NCBI RefSeq assembly: GCF_002814235.1
Contig: NZ_PHSU01000003.1
Coordinates: 248,001-312,000 of the forward strand
DNA length: 64,000 bases
Source of the DNA: Pseudomonas sp. QS1027
Lineage (GTDB): Bacteria > Pseudomonadota > Gammaproteobacteria > Pseudomonadales > Pseudomonadaceae
Reading direction: 5' to 3'
Of this stretch, positions 12,742-20,336 are shown in pieces. The position numbers were made by a program, and so were the translations under genes. The notes under the pieces were generated by a model. The model did not search any database, had not been told where the DNA came from, and worked only from the letters and a program-made list of their open reading frames with translations. How positions within the stretch are numbered: the stretch's first letter is position 1; every line of letters starts with the position of its first letter.

Positions 12742-12753
12742 GGGTGACTCACA

Positions 12754-12782
12754 AGTGAATGAGTGGGAAGAACCGCTATAAT
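12754..12782 (+). promoter_or_regulatory. Probable sigma-70 promoter of yajQ
   Basis: A consensus TATAAT (12777-12782) sits about 77 bp upstream of yajQ. The -35 position (about 12754-12759) is poor (AGTGAA). The good -10 and its position between divergent genes support the call. Confidence 0.55.
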
Positions 12783-12859
12783 GCTCGCGGATTTTAACCG
12801 TCAAACCAGGCGCGCTCCATCGGTATTGAGCGGCGCCGATTTTATTTTGGAGAAATACG

Positions 12860-13345
12860 ATGCCGTCGTTCGACGTGGTATCCGAACTGGACAAGCACGA
12901 AGTCACCAACGCCGTCGAGAACGCCGTCAAGGAACTGGACCGTCGTTATGACCTCAAGGGCAAAGGCTCCTTCGAGTTCAAGGACAAGGAGCAGACCATC
13001 ATCCTGACCGCTGAAGCCGAGTTCCAGCTCGAAGCCATGCTGGAGATCCTGCGCATGTCCCTGGTCAAGCGCAAGATCGACGTCAAATGCCTGGAAATCA
13101 AGGACGCTTACGCGTCCGGCAAGCTGATGAAGCAGGAAGCGACCTTCAAGGAAGGGATCGACAAGGACACCGCGAAGAAAATCGTCGCGCACATCAAGGA
13201 CGCCAAGCTCAAGGTCCAGGCCGCCATCCAGGGCGAGCAGGTACGGGTCACCGGCAAGAAGCGCGACGACCTGCAGGAGGCCATTGCCAACCTGCGGGCC
13301 AAGGAATTCGACGTGCCTGTGCAATTCAACAATTTCCGCGACTGA
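12860..13345 (+). CDS. yajQ: YajQ family nucleotide-binding protein
   Basis: A 161-aa cytoplasmic protein of the YajQ/DUF520 family, recognisable from [22 protein letters not shown] and the two ferredoxin-like halves. YajQ homologues in Xanthomonas, Stenotrophomonas and Pseudomonas are reported to bind cyclic-di-GMP and act as effectors. In Pseudomonas a homologue also helps phage phi6 transcription. TTGGAG precedes the ATG at good spacing. Its placement opposite a GGDEF-like gene fits a role in cyclic-di-GMP signalling, but that link is inference. Confidence 0.95.
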   Translation: MPSFDVVSELDKHEVTNAVENAVKELDRRYDLKGKGSFEFKDKEQTIILTAEAEFQLEAMLEILRMSLVKRKIDVKCLEIKDAYASGKLMKQEATFKEGIDKDTAKKIVAHIKDAKLKVQAAIQGEQVRVTGKKRDDLQEAIANLRAKEFDVPVQFNNFRD

Positions 13346-13397
13346 TCTAGGCTGTCAGGGAACCTCTGGGAATTATCGGCGTCGGAGGGCCCAGCCA

Positions 13398-13442
13398 CGG
13401 CGAAACGATGGGCCGCCCAGCGCGGCAGGCATCGTTTCGCCG
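13398..13442. repeat. Large perfect hairpin between yajQ and mscS
   Basis: Arms CGGCGAAACGATG (13398-13410) and CATCGTTTCGCCG (13430-13442) are perfectly complementary over 13 bp. The loop contains a second hairpin (GCCGC at 13412-13416, GCGGC at 13422-13426). There is no T run, so it is not a classical intrinsic terminator. It may be a processing/stability element or a Rho-dependent stop for yajQ. Confidence 0.75.
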
Positions 13443-13470
13443 GGTCATCGCATGGTAACCGGAGAGAACA

Positions 13471-14313
13471 ATGGATTTGAACGCGCAAGTGGATCAGTTG
13501 GTGAAGGCCTCCCAGGCCTGGATCCCGATGATCATGCAATACGGCAGCCGTGTGCTGCTGGCCATCGTCACCCTGTGCATCGGTTGGTGGTTGATCAACA
13601 ACCTGACCCACCGCGTGGGCAAGCTGCTGGCGTTGCGCAATGCCGACCTGGCGTTGCAGGGTTTTATCAGCAGTCTGGCGAACGTCATCCTCAAGGTGCT
13701 GCTGATCGTCAGCGTGGCGTCGATGATCGGCGTGGAGACCACCTCCTTCGTCGCGGCCATCGGTGCGGCGGGCCTGGCCATTGGTCTGGCGTTGCAGGGC
13801 AGCCTGGCGAATTTCGCCGGTGGGGTGCTGATCCTGCTGTTCCGGCCGTTTCGTATCGGTGACACGATCACCGCGCAAGGGGTGACCGGGACGGTGGACA
13901 GCATCCAGATTTTCCACACCATCCTGCGTACCGGCGACAACCAGACGGTGATCATGCCCAACGGCAACCTGTCGAACGGCATCATCACCAACGCCAACCG
14001 TCAGGCCACCCGCAAGGTGGTGTTCGATGTCGGCGTGGATTTCCAGGCGAACCTGCAGGAGGCCCGCGAGGTGCTGCTGGAGATGGCCAAGGATCCACGG
14101 GTATTGGCCGATCCGGCGCCGGCGGTGGTGGTGTCCGCGCTGGGGGCTCATTCAATCACGATGTCCTTGCGGGTATGGGTCAATACCGCCGATTACGGCG
14201 ATGTCACCTTCCTGTTCAATGAGCAGGTGCGCGATCGTTTGAAAGCGGTGGGCATCGAGATTCCGTTTCCGCAGCATGTGGTGCGGATGTTTTCGGAAGA
14301 GTCGGTGAAGTAA
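13471..14313 (+). CDS. mscS: Small-conductance mechanosensitive channel, MscS family
   Basis: A 280-aa MscS-type channel that opens under membrane tension to release solutes after hypo-osmotic shock. Three N-terminal membrane helices are visible: about 20-42, 60-82 and the Gly/Ala-rich pore helix about 88-115 (AAIGAAGLAIGLALQGSLANFAGG). The cytoplasmic beta domain follows (DTITAQGVTGTVDSIQIF, then PNGNLSNGIITNANRQ). The length is close to E. coli MscS (286 aa). An ATG with GGAGAG upstream marks the start. A strong terminator lies downstream. Confidence 0.95.
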   Translation: MDLNAQVDQLVKASQAWIPMIMQYGSRVLLAIVTLCIGWWLINNLTHRVGKLLALRNADLALQGFISSLANVILKVLLIVSVASMIGVETTSFVAAIGAAGLAIGLALQGSLANFAGGVLILLFRPFRIGDTITAQGVTGTVDSIQIFHTILRTGDNQTVIMPNGNLSNGIITNANRQATRKVVFDVGVDFQANLQEAREVLLEMAKDPRVLADPAPAVVVSALGAHSITMSLRVWVNTADYGDVTFLFNEQVRDRLKAVGIEIPFPQHVVRMFSEESVK

Positions 14314-14374
14314 TCGAGGTGCTGGTGCCTGGCCGTTGGTCGGGCATCAGGGATCGAGAGTTGGGGATTGATAC

Positions 14375-14398
14375 AGGGGGCCAGAGCCCCCTTTTTTT
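14375..14398 (+). terminator. Intrinsic terminator of mscS
   Basis: Stem AGGGGGC (14375-14381) and GCCCCCT (14386-14392), loop CAGA, followed by a run of seven T residues. Confidence 0.9.
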
Positions 14399-14435
14399 GC
14401 AGCCGTAGTCAAAGGGCTGCTCAATCAACCTGAAC

Positions 14436-15632
14436 TCAGGCTAGCAAGCGGGCCTCGGTCTGGCCGTAGCGCAAGGTTTTTTCATCGGCGTTGAAGCAGC
14501 CGGTGTGCTCGTCCCGGCCCTGCAGCACAAAGCGGGCGTCCGAACGCCCCAGGGTGGCGGCCGCCTGCTGGCTGTTCTGCCCAATCACGCCTTTTTGCTG
14601 GCGGTTGATGATCACCCCCAGGCGCGTGTCGGCAAAGTCTTTCATCATCCAGGCGTCGCCATCGCTGTCACCGAACACCAGGGTTGGGCCATAGCCTTTT
14701 TGGGCTACAAACACATTCTGGATACCGACGGTCTTGCCCGGCCCCCAGTTGAAGTGCCAGTCCTTTTTATACACATTGGTGTATTTTCCATCGACCATTT
14801 CCAGCTTCAGGCCGAGGACATTTTCCGGCGGCAGCCCGTAGCCGTATTTCGGATCGCAGGCAAAAACCCGCACCACGTCGTCGATCGATGCAGTGGAGAT
14901 GTAGACATCAAAACCGTTGGTCCGCAAAGTTTCCATCAAGACTGCAATTTCGGCATGCACGCGCATGCCGTAGAAATGCACCGGCGCAACTCGGCCCGCA
15001 CGGCCAGGTAACTCTGCGCTGCTGTGGATAGGCGCCTGGCGCAATGCCTCGCTCAAGTTGTATTCAATGGAGTCGCAGACCATCGCCTGCAGTTCGGCTG
15101 TGGTGAAATTCTTGTAGAAATAGATGATCCACTTGTAGCCCACTTCCATCGGGTAGGTATCACACAGCGCACCGTACAAAAAGTAGAACTTTGCGCGGAA
15201 GTTCTGGAACTGCGCGGTGGCCCGAATGGCCTCCAGGGGCTGCGTGCCACCCAGGGCTGCGCTGTGCGTGTACAGCCACTGGTAGGCCTCGTTGATGTCG
15301 GCCGCCAGATCTTCCATTGAGACACGCTGGCCGTCCAGATTGGTGTAATCGGCGTGGAACAAGCCGTCTGGCACGTCCTGGTGCAGAACTTCGGCAAACT
15401 CGCTCGGCGTCAGCTTGAACCGCAAGTTTTCGGCCTGATACAACAACAGCGATTCTTCGGTGTCGTTCATGATGCAGGTATTGTCCCAGTCGAACACCGC
15501 ATACGGTTTTTGGGCTGGGTTGTAACCGGCACTGCGGCAGCCCCAGGTTTGCAGCACCTGGTTGATGGCCTTCCGGTTGGCCGCAGACCAGCCCGAGGGT
15601 TGCGCGGGCAATGCAAAGTTGTCGATCGTCAT
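14436..15632 (-). CDS. HAD-family phosphatase resembling phosphorylcholine phosphatase
   Basis: A 398-aa haloacid-dehalogenase-superfamily hydrolase. The nucleophile motif DWDNT is at 48-52, in AVFDWDNTCIMNDTEESLLL, and motif IV is VFGDSDGDAWMM. These regions and VYISTASIDDVVRVFACDPKYGYG closely resemble what I recall of PchP, the phosphorylcholine phosphatase of P. aeruginosa (AVFDMDNT..LEESLL, DPRYGYN). PchP is periplasmic, but this protein has no signal peptide and should be cytoplasmic. It starts two bases after the stop codon of the ABC ATPase gene and is the last gene of the transporter operon. That suggests it dephosphorylates the imported substrate; the substrate itself is unknown. 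Confidence 0.8.
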   Translation of the reverse strand: MTIDNFALPAQPSGWSAANRKAINQVLQTWGCRSAGYNPAQKPYAVFDWDNTCIMNDTEESLLLYQAENLRFKLTPSEFAEVLHQDVPDGLFHADYTNLDGQRVSMEDLAADINEAYQWLYTHSAALGGTQPLEAIRATAQFQNFRAKFYFLYGALCDTYPMEVGYKWIIYFYKNFTTAELQAMVCDSIEYNLSEALRQAPIHSSAELPGRAGRVAPVHFYGMRVHAEIAVLMETLRTNGFDVYISTASIDDVVRVFACDPKYGYGLPPENVLGLKLEMVDGKYTNVYKKDWHFNWGPGKTVGIQNVFVAQKGYGPTLVFGDSDGDAWMMKDFADTRLGVIINRQQKGVIGQNSQQAAATLGRSDARFVLQGRDEHTGCFNADEKTLRYGQTEARLLA

Positions 15633-15634
15633 GC

Positions 15635-16702
15635 TCAGGCCGTTTCTTCCAGTACCAAAAGATTATCGAATGAGAAACCCAGGGTGATGTTCTCGCCGCG
15701 CTGGGGCAGCGCACGGTGTGGATCGTTGAACACGTCGAGTGAGATCACTACTGTGTCCATGCGTACCCGGATACGCACGACGGCACCGAGGAAATCAACG
15801 TCGTCCACCATCGCCGCCAGCGAGTTGCGCCCTGATGTCGGCGGCTCCAGCACGATGGCTTCGGGGCGGATCGCCAGCGCACGGGTTTGGCCTGCGGCGG
15901 CATCAACGATAGGGTTCGATGTCACCAGAGGCTGATCACCCACGGAGATTTTACCTGCGGCGGCATCCACCACCACGCCGGACAGCAGATTCAGCGTACC
16001 GACAAACGAGGCCACAAAAGGGGTGCGCGGGAAGTTGTAGACCTCGCTCGGCGTGCCGATCTGTTCAACCCGGCCTTCGCTCAGTACGACGATGCGGTCC
16101 GAGATCGACAAGGCTTCTTCCTGGTCATGGGTAACGAAGACCGAGGTGATGCCCAGCTCGCGCTGCACGGCACGGATCTCTTCGCGCAGCGAGACACGGA
16201 TCTTGGCGTCCAGCGCGGACAGGGGCTCGTCCAGCAGCAGCACCTGGGGCTTGCCGGCGAGTGCGCGGGCCAAGGCCACGCGTTGTTGCTGGCCACCCGA
16301 CAGTTGCCAGGGATAACGCGCGCCCAGGGCCGCGAGGCCGATGAGCTTGAGCATTTCGGTGACGCGCTCGTGGATCTGCTCCGCGGGCATCTTGGCCACC
16401 TTCAGGCCAAAGCCGATGTTCTCGGCCACCGTCATATTGGGGAACAGCGCGTACGACTGGAACACCATGCCGATATTGCGCTGGTTGGTCGGCGTGTGGG
16501 TCACATCCTTGCCGTCGAACTTGATGGCGCCGCCCGAGGGGCTCTCGAACCCGGCCAACATGCGCAAAATCGTCGTCTTGCCGCAACCCGACGGACCCAG
16601 AAAGGTGATGAACTCGCCACGGGCGATATCCATCGTGAAGTCATGCACCGCGGTCTGAGCGCCAAAGGCTTTTTTCAGGTGGGAGATTTCGAGGAAGGCC
16701 AT
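15635..16702 (-). CDS. ABC transporter ATP-binding protein (PotA/FbpC type)
   Basis: A 355-aa ATPase that energises the importer encoded by the two upstream permease genes and the binding-protein gene. It has Walker A GPSGCGKTT (36-44), Q-loop, signature LSGGQQQR, Walker B VLLLDEP, and the H-loop in VTHDQEEAL. A C-terminal TOBE-like region (about 240-355) is typical of the polyamine/iron/phosphonate group of importers. The ATG at 16702 is 19 bp after the downstream permease stop. The substrate cannot be read from the ATPase. Confidence 0.92.
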   Translation of the reverse strand: MAFLEISHLKKAFGAQTAVHDFTMDIARGEFITFLGPSGCGKTTILRMLAGFESPSGGAIKFDGKDVTHTPTNQRNIGMVFQSYALFPNMTVAENIGFGLKVAKMPAEQIHERVTEMLKLIGLAALGARYPWQLSGGQQQRVALARALAGKPQVLLLDEPLSALDAKIRVSLREEIRAVQRELGITSVFVTHDQEEALSISDRIVVLSEGRVEQIGTPSEVYNFPRTPFVASFVGTLNLLSGVVVDAAAGKISVGDQPLVTSNPIVDAAAGQTRALAIRPEAIVLEPPTSGRNSLAAMVDDVDFLGAVVRIRVRMDTVVISLDVFNDPHRALPQRGENITLGFSFDNLLVLEETA

Positions 16703-16721
16703 GGGATGTTTTTTCCGTCAA

Positions 16722-17507
16722 TTAAGGTTTTGCGTTCTTGGCATTGCGCCCGAACACCTGGATCAAGCCCATGGAGGCCCAGGTAATCATGAAGGCCATC
16801 ACCGCCAATGCGGACGGCTCGTACGCCTTGTTGGCGCCCACCAGTTGCAGGTAAGGCCCGAACGCGGGGCGGTTCAACAGGCTGGCCATGGTGAACTCGC
16901 CGATCACCACGGCAAAGGTCAGGAAGGCACCCGACAGAATCGCCGAACGCAGATTCGGGAAGATCACCTTGAACAGAATGGTGAAAGTACCTGCGCCCAG
17001 CGCCTCGGCGGCCTCTGTCAGGGTACGGACATCGATGGTGCGCAAGCCGGTATCGATAGAGCGGTACATATAGGGCAGCGACAAGGTGACGTAGCTGCAC
17101 ACCAGCAGGAAGTCGGTCGAGCGCTCGTTGCCGGTCAGCGGTATCCACGAGTTGCTGCCAAAGATGCGCAGATAACCAAACACGATGACGATGGCCGGGA
17201 TGACCAATGGCAGCAAGGTGATGAACTCCACCAACGGGCGCAGCTTGGGCAGACGCAATTGCACCCAGTAGGCAGTGGGTACGACCAGCAGCACGCCGAC
17301 CACAATGGTGATGAGCGCCATCAGGATCGAATAGCCAAAGGTGGCCTGGAACTGAGGGTCGCTAAACACCACCCGGTAGGCTTCGAAGCTGTATTCGCCG
17401 CGCAGCATGCGCAGGCTGAACTCAAAAGTGGCCAGCAGTGGGATCAGGAAATAGCTGGTGCCCACGCCGATGGCGATCCAGGCACCCAAGCGAGAGGTGG
17501 GTTTCAT
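16722..17507 (-). CDS. ABC transporter permease (PotC-like)
   Basis: A 261-aa inner-membrane permease with about six helices and the cytoplasmic EAA loop (LTEAAEALGAGTFTILFKVIFP) that contacts the ATPase. The ATG at 17507 overlaps the stop of the first permease gene (ATGA), so the long upstream open frame is not used. The pair resembles PotB/PotC or phosphonate-importer permeases. Confidence 0.9.
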   Translation of the reverse strand: MKPTSRLGAWIAIGVGTSYFLIPLLATFEFSLRMLRGEYSFEAYRVVFSDPQFQATFGYSILMALITIVVGVLLVVPTAYWVQLRLPKLRPLVEFITLLPLVIPAIVIVFGYLRIFGSNSWIPLTGNERSTDFLLVCSYVTLSLPYMYRSIDTGLRTIDVRTLTEAAEALGAGTFTILFKVIFPNLRSAILSGAFLTFAVVIGEFTMASLLNRPAFGPYLQLVGANKAYEPSALAVMAFMITWASMGLIQVFGRNAKNAKP

Positions 17508-18400
17508 TTGCGGCCCTTTTCCGATTTGCTGCGCAGCCAGATATAGCCCGCGTTGGATACCCCGGTAATCACCACCATGCCCAGCGCCAGCGCATAGCCC
17601 AGGTTCGGGTTGTGCAACACGTCGCCGCGGATCTGTGCATAGAGCAGGATAGGGACGATGTTCAGCGAGCTGCCGGTCAGGGCATAGGCCGTGGCCACCG
17701 CGCCAAAGGCGTTCGCGAACAGCAGCAGCATGGCACCCATGATGCTGGGCCACAGCACCGGCAACGCAATATAACGCCAGTAGTGGTAGGCGTTACCGCC
17801 CAGGCAATCGCAGGCTTCGCGCCACTCGCGTTTCAGGCCTTCAAGTGCCGGGGACACGATCAGCACCATCAAGGGGATCTGGAAATACAGATAGGTCAGT
17901 GTCAACCCGGTGAAGCTGAGAATGTTGAAACCGGTGGAGTAGAGGTTGAAGCCCAGGTACTTGTTCATCAGCGCCGTCACCAGCCCCACCCGCCCCAGCG
18001 TGGCCAGGAACGCGAAGGCCAGTGGCACGCCGGCGAAGTTGGAGGCGACGCCCGAGAACGTCATCAGGGTGGGGCGAATCCACTCGGGCAGTTTGCCCTG
18101 GACGGCCGCCCAGGCAAGCAGGAAACCGATGATTCCGCCGCCCAGGGCCGACGCGGCACTGATGCGAAAACTGATCCAGTAGGCGCTGACGACGTTCGGG
18201 TCCGCCAGGCCGGCGATATTGGCCAACGTGAAATGGCCGGACGCGTCCTGGAACGCACCGATCATCAGATAGCCGGTGGGCAAAATCAAAAACAGGATGG
18301 CGAAAACCAGAAATGGCAGCACACCCAGCCAATGCCAATTGAGCGACCTGCCCGGTATGGACGGTGCCGCGGGTTTTGCAGAACTCAAGGAATCAGTCAA
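17504..18400 (-). CDS. ABC transporter permease (PotB-like)
   Basis: A permease of about 298 aa with six predicted helices and an EAA loop (EACDCLGGNAYHYWRYIALPVLWP). The start is uncertain. ATG codons at 18481 and 18448 are in frame, but 18448 lies inside a stem-loop (18441-18470) and neither has a ribosome-binding site. The TTG at 18400 follows AAAGGCGGG at reasonable distance and gives MTDSLSSAKP as N-terminus, so I prefer it. It overlaps the next permease gene by four bases. Co-transcribed with the binding protein upstream. Confidence 0.82.
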   Translation of the reverse strand: MTDSLSSAKPAAPSIPGRSLNWHWLGVLPFLVFAILFLILPTGYLMIGAFQDASGHFTLANIAGLADPNVVSAYWISFRISAASALGGGIIGFLLAWAAVQGKLPEWIRPTLMTFSGVASNFAGVPLAFAFLATLGRVGLVTALMNKYLGFNLYSTGFNILSFTGLTLTYLYFQIPLMVLIVSPALEGLKREWREACDCLGGNAYHYWRYIALPVLWPSIMGAMLLLFANAFGAVATAYALTGSSLNIVPILLYAQIRGDVLHNPNLGYALALGMVVITGVSNAGYIWLRSKSEKGRK

Positions 18401-18440
18401 GTGAAGCCCGCCTTTCAAGCAACCATCCAACCCATAAATG

Positions 18441-18470
18441 ACTGGCATGGCCGGCGAAGGCCATGTCAGT
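18441..18470 (-). promoter_or_regulatory. Intercistronic stem-loop after the binding-protein gene
   Basis: Arms ACTGGCATGGC (18441-18451) and GCCATGTCAGT (18460-18470) pair over 11 bp with one mismatch. The hairpin lies 21 bp beyond the binding-protein stop codon. Such hairpins often protect the upstream mRNA and let the binding protein be made in excess over the permeases. Confidence 0.6.
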
Positions 18471-18491
18471 GCTGAAGCCATCGAAGGCGGG

Positions 18492-19598
18492 TTACTTCAC
18501 GCTGGCGCCCACCAGGGTGTCCCACTGCTTGGTGATCGCTTCCTTGCTCGCGTTCTGCTCGTCCAAAGTCGGGAACACGGCCTTGGCATAACCTTCCGCG
18601 GGTGGCAGCTTGTCGAGCATGGCCTTGGGTAGCTTGTTGTTGGTCACCAGGTCGTTGAAGCGGATCGGGTGGCAGTAGCCATTCAGCCAGCCCACCTGGC
18701 CTTCATCCGAATACAGGTATTCCAGCCACAGCTTGGCGGCATTCGGGTGCGGGGCATAAGCGCTGATGGCCTGCACATAAACGCCCGCGACCACGCCCGA
18801 CTTGGGCACTACCACTTGCACATTGGGGTTGCCCTTGAGTGCATCGCGGTCTGCCAGGGCGTTGTAGTCCCAGCGGATGATGATCGGGGTCGTGCCTTGT
18901 GCCAGGGAAGCGGCTTTGCCGATCACCGGCACAAAATTGCCGGCTTTGTTCAGATCGCCGAAGAACTTCAGGCCGGCTGCGGCGGCCTTGGTGGGATCGC
19001 CACCCGCGGCTGCAATACCGGCGGCATAGATGCCCTGGATGGCCTGGTTGGCGGAGCGCGGGTCGCCCGCCAATGCCACGGAGTTCTTGTAATCGGCCTT
19101 GAGCAGGTCGCTCCAGTCGGCCGGGATCGAGCTGATCAGGTCGGTGTTGACCTCGAAAGCCAGCACGCCGTAGTAGTCGCCATACCAGTAGCCTTCCGGA
19201 TCTTTCACCGAGTCAGGAATGGTCGCCCAGCTGGCCACCTTGTAGGGCTGCAGCAAGCCGGCGGCCTTGGCCTGGGGGCCGAAAGACAGGCCCACGTCGA
19301 TGGTGTCAGGCGCTTGCGGCCCTTTGTTGTCCTTGTTGGCCTTGATGGCTTCAAGTTCGTCGCCTGAGCCTGCGTCAGGGTTCAGTTCATTGACCTTGAG
19401 GCCATACTTGGCTTTGAAGTTCTTGATCTGGTCGCCATACCCGCACCAGGAGTTCGCCAATGCGATAACCGTCAGTTCGCCCTCTGCCTTGGCCGCGGCG
19501 ACAAGTTCCGCCGAGGCGGCCGATGCATTTTGTGCGCAGACTAGAGCCGCGGAGATGGCTGCTGTTAGAGCAAGGACTTTGAATGTTTGACGTGGCAT
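18492..19598 (-). CDS. ABC transporter periplasmic substrate-binding protein
   Basis: A 368-aa periplasmic binding protein with a signal peptide of about 27 residues (ALTAAISAALVCAQNASA). It is of the PotD/iron/2-aminoethylphosphonate cluster, judged from the ELVAAAKAEGELTVIAL start, YWYGDYYGVLAFEVNTDL and WLEYLYSDEGQ. The ATG at 19598 is preceded by AAGGAAG. It is the first gene of the operon binding protein-permease-permease-ATPase-HAD phosphatase. The ligand is unknown. The phosphatase partner hints at a phosphorylated organic molecule such as a phosphocholine- or phosphonate-like compound, which is inference only. Confidence 0.88.
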   Translation of the reverse strand: MPRQTFKVLALTAAISAALVCAQNASAASAELVAAAKAEGELTVIALANSWCGYGDQIKNFKAKYGLKVNELNPDAGSGDELEAIKANKDNKGPQAPDTIDVGLSFGPQAKAAGLLQPYKVASWATIPDSVKDPEGYWYGDYYGVLAFEVNTDLISSIPADWSDLLKADYKNSVALAGDPRSANQAIQGIYAAGIAAAGGDPTKAAAAGLKFFGDLNKAGNFVPVIGKAASLAQGTTPIIIRWDYNALADRDALKGNPNVQVVVPKSGVVAGVYVQAISAYAPHPNAAKLWLEYLYSDEGQVGWLNGYCHPIRFNDLVTNNKLPKAMLDKLPPAEGYAKAVFPTLDEQNASKEAITKQWDTLVGASVK

Positions 19599-20264
19599 AT
19601 CACTTCCTTTTCGGTATCCGGTAGATGGAAATTTTACGGCGGAAGATCAGGCACAGCGAACCACCTTGGCGTAATGGCAAGGTATTGCATCTATTATGTA
19701 AACAATCAGCCGACACCTGGCCCAGGCGAGCAGTACAGGAAAGAAGGGGGAATTTCAAAACTTCAACTTCATACTACTGTCGGCGCTGTGCCTGCGCAAT
19801 CGTAGTGGTGATTTATGACTCTTTCGCGACAATTTTGTCGTAATTGGAAATGTGTTGGCTGAAATGGAGCGGAAGGTCTGGCTCCAGCGTGGGTGCCGAG
19901 ATTGTGGGTGTTCCAGATAGAACTTCATTGTTGTTGGTGGTAGAAAAAAGAGGTGGAAAATTTATGTTGGAACCCTTGTTTTGGTCGGTGAGCTTGAACT
20001 GTATTTTAGTTTTTGTCCGGCTCTAGGTTCCCGGTAGAGGCTGTCTGATTTGATAATAGCTACACAGCGCAAAGCCACTCTTGTGACGCGGTAAGATTAA
20101 GTTGACAAGAAACGTGGTGGTCATGGGTGGTAGGAGCTCAGCGATTAACCGCTTTTTTTGTCGAGGCGGTATCCTGGGTTTTTCGGGGGGGGGGGGGCGC
20201 TCTTACATGATTTCAACCGCCGGTGGAGCTTTAACCCACAAGGTATGCATTCATATTGAGTGCA
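19599..20264. other. Gene-poor, lower-GC intergenic region downstream of oprD
   Basis: I see no convincing gene in this stretch; the short open frames lack ribosome-binding sites and family resemblance. It should hold the promoter of the ABC/phosphatase operon at its left end. It also contains a run of 13 G (20185-20197), a weak hairpin before seven T residues (about 20138-20159) that might end a small RNA, and a TTGACA at 20101-20106. Base composition is visibly more A/T-rich than the flanking genes. Confidence 0.5.
20185..20197. repeat. Homopolymer of 13 G
   Basis: An uninterrupted run of 13 G residues in intergenic DNA. Such runs are prone to slipped-strand length change. Confidence 0.95.
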
Positions 20265-20293
20265 TAAAAAAGGCCCATCACCAGGATGGGCCT
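20265..20293 (-). terminator. Intrinsic terminator of oprD
   Basis: Stem AGGCCCATC (20271-20279) and GATGGGCCT (20285-20293). On the minus strand the stem is followed by TTTTTT, about 45 bp past the oprD stop. It could also work on the other strand (CCTTTCTT). Confidence 0.85.
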
Positions 20294-20336
20294 TTCTTCA
20301 AACGAGTGTCACATCAACAAACAAGCAATCAGATGA

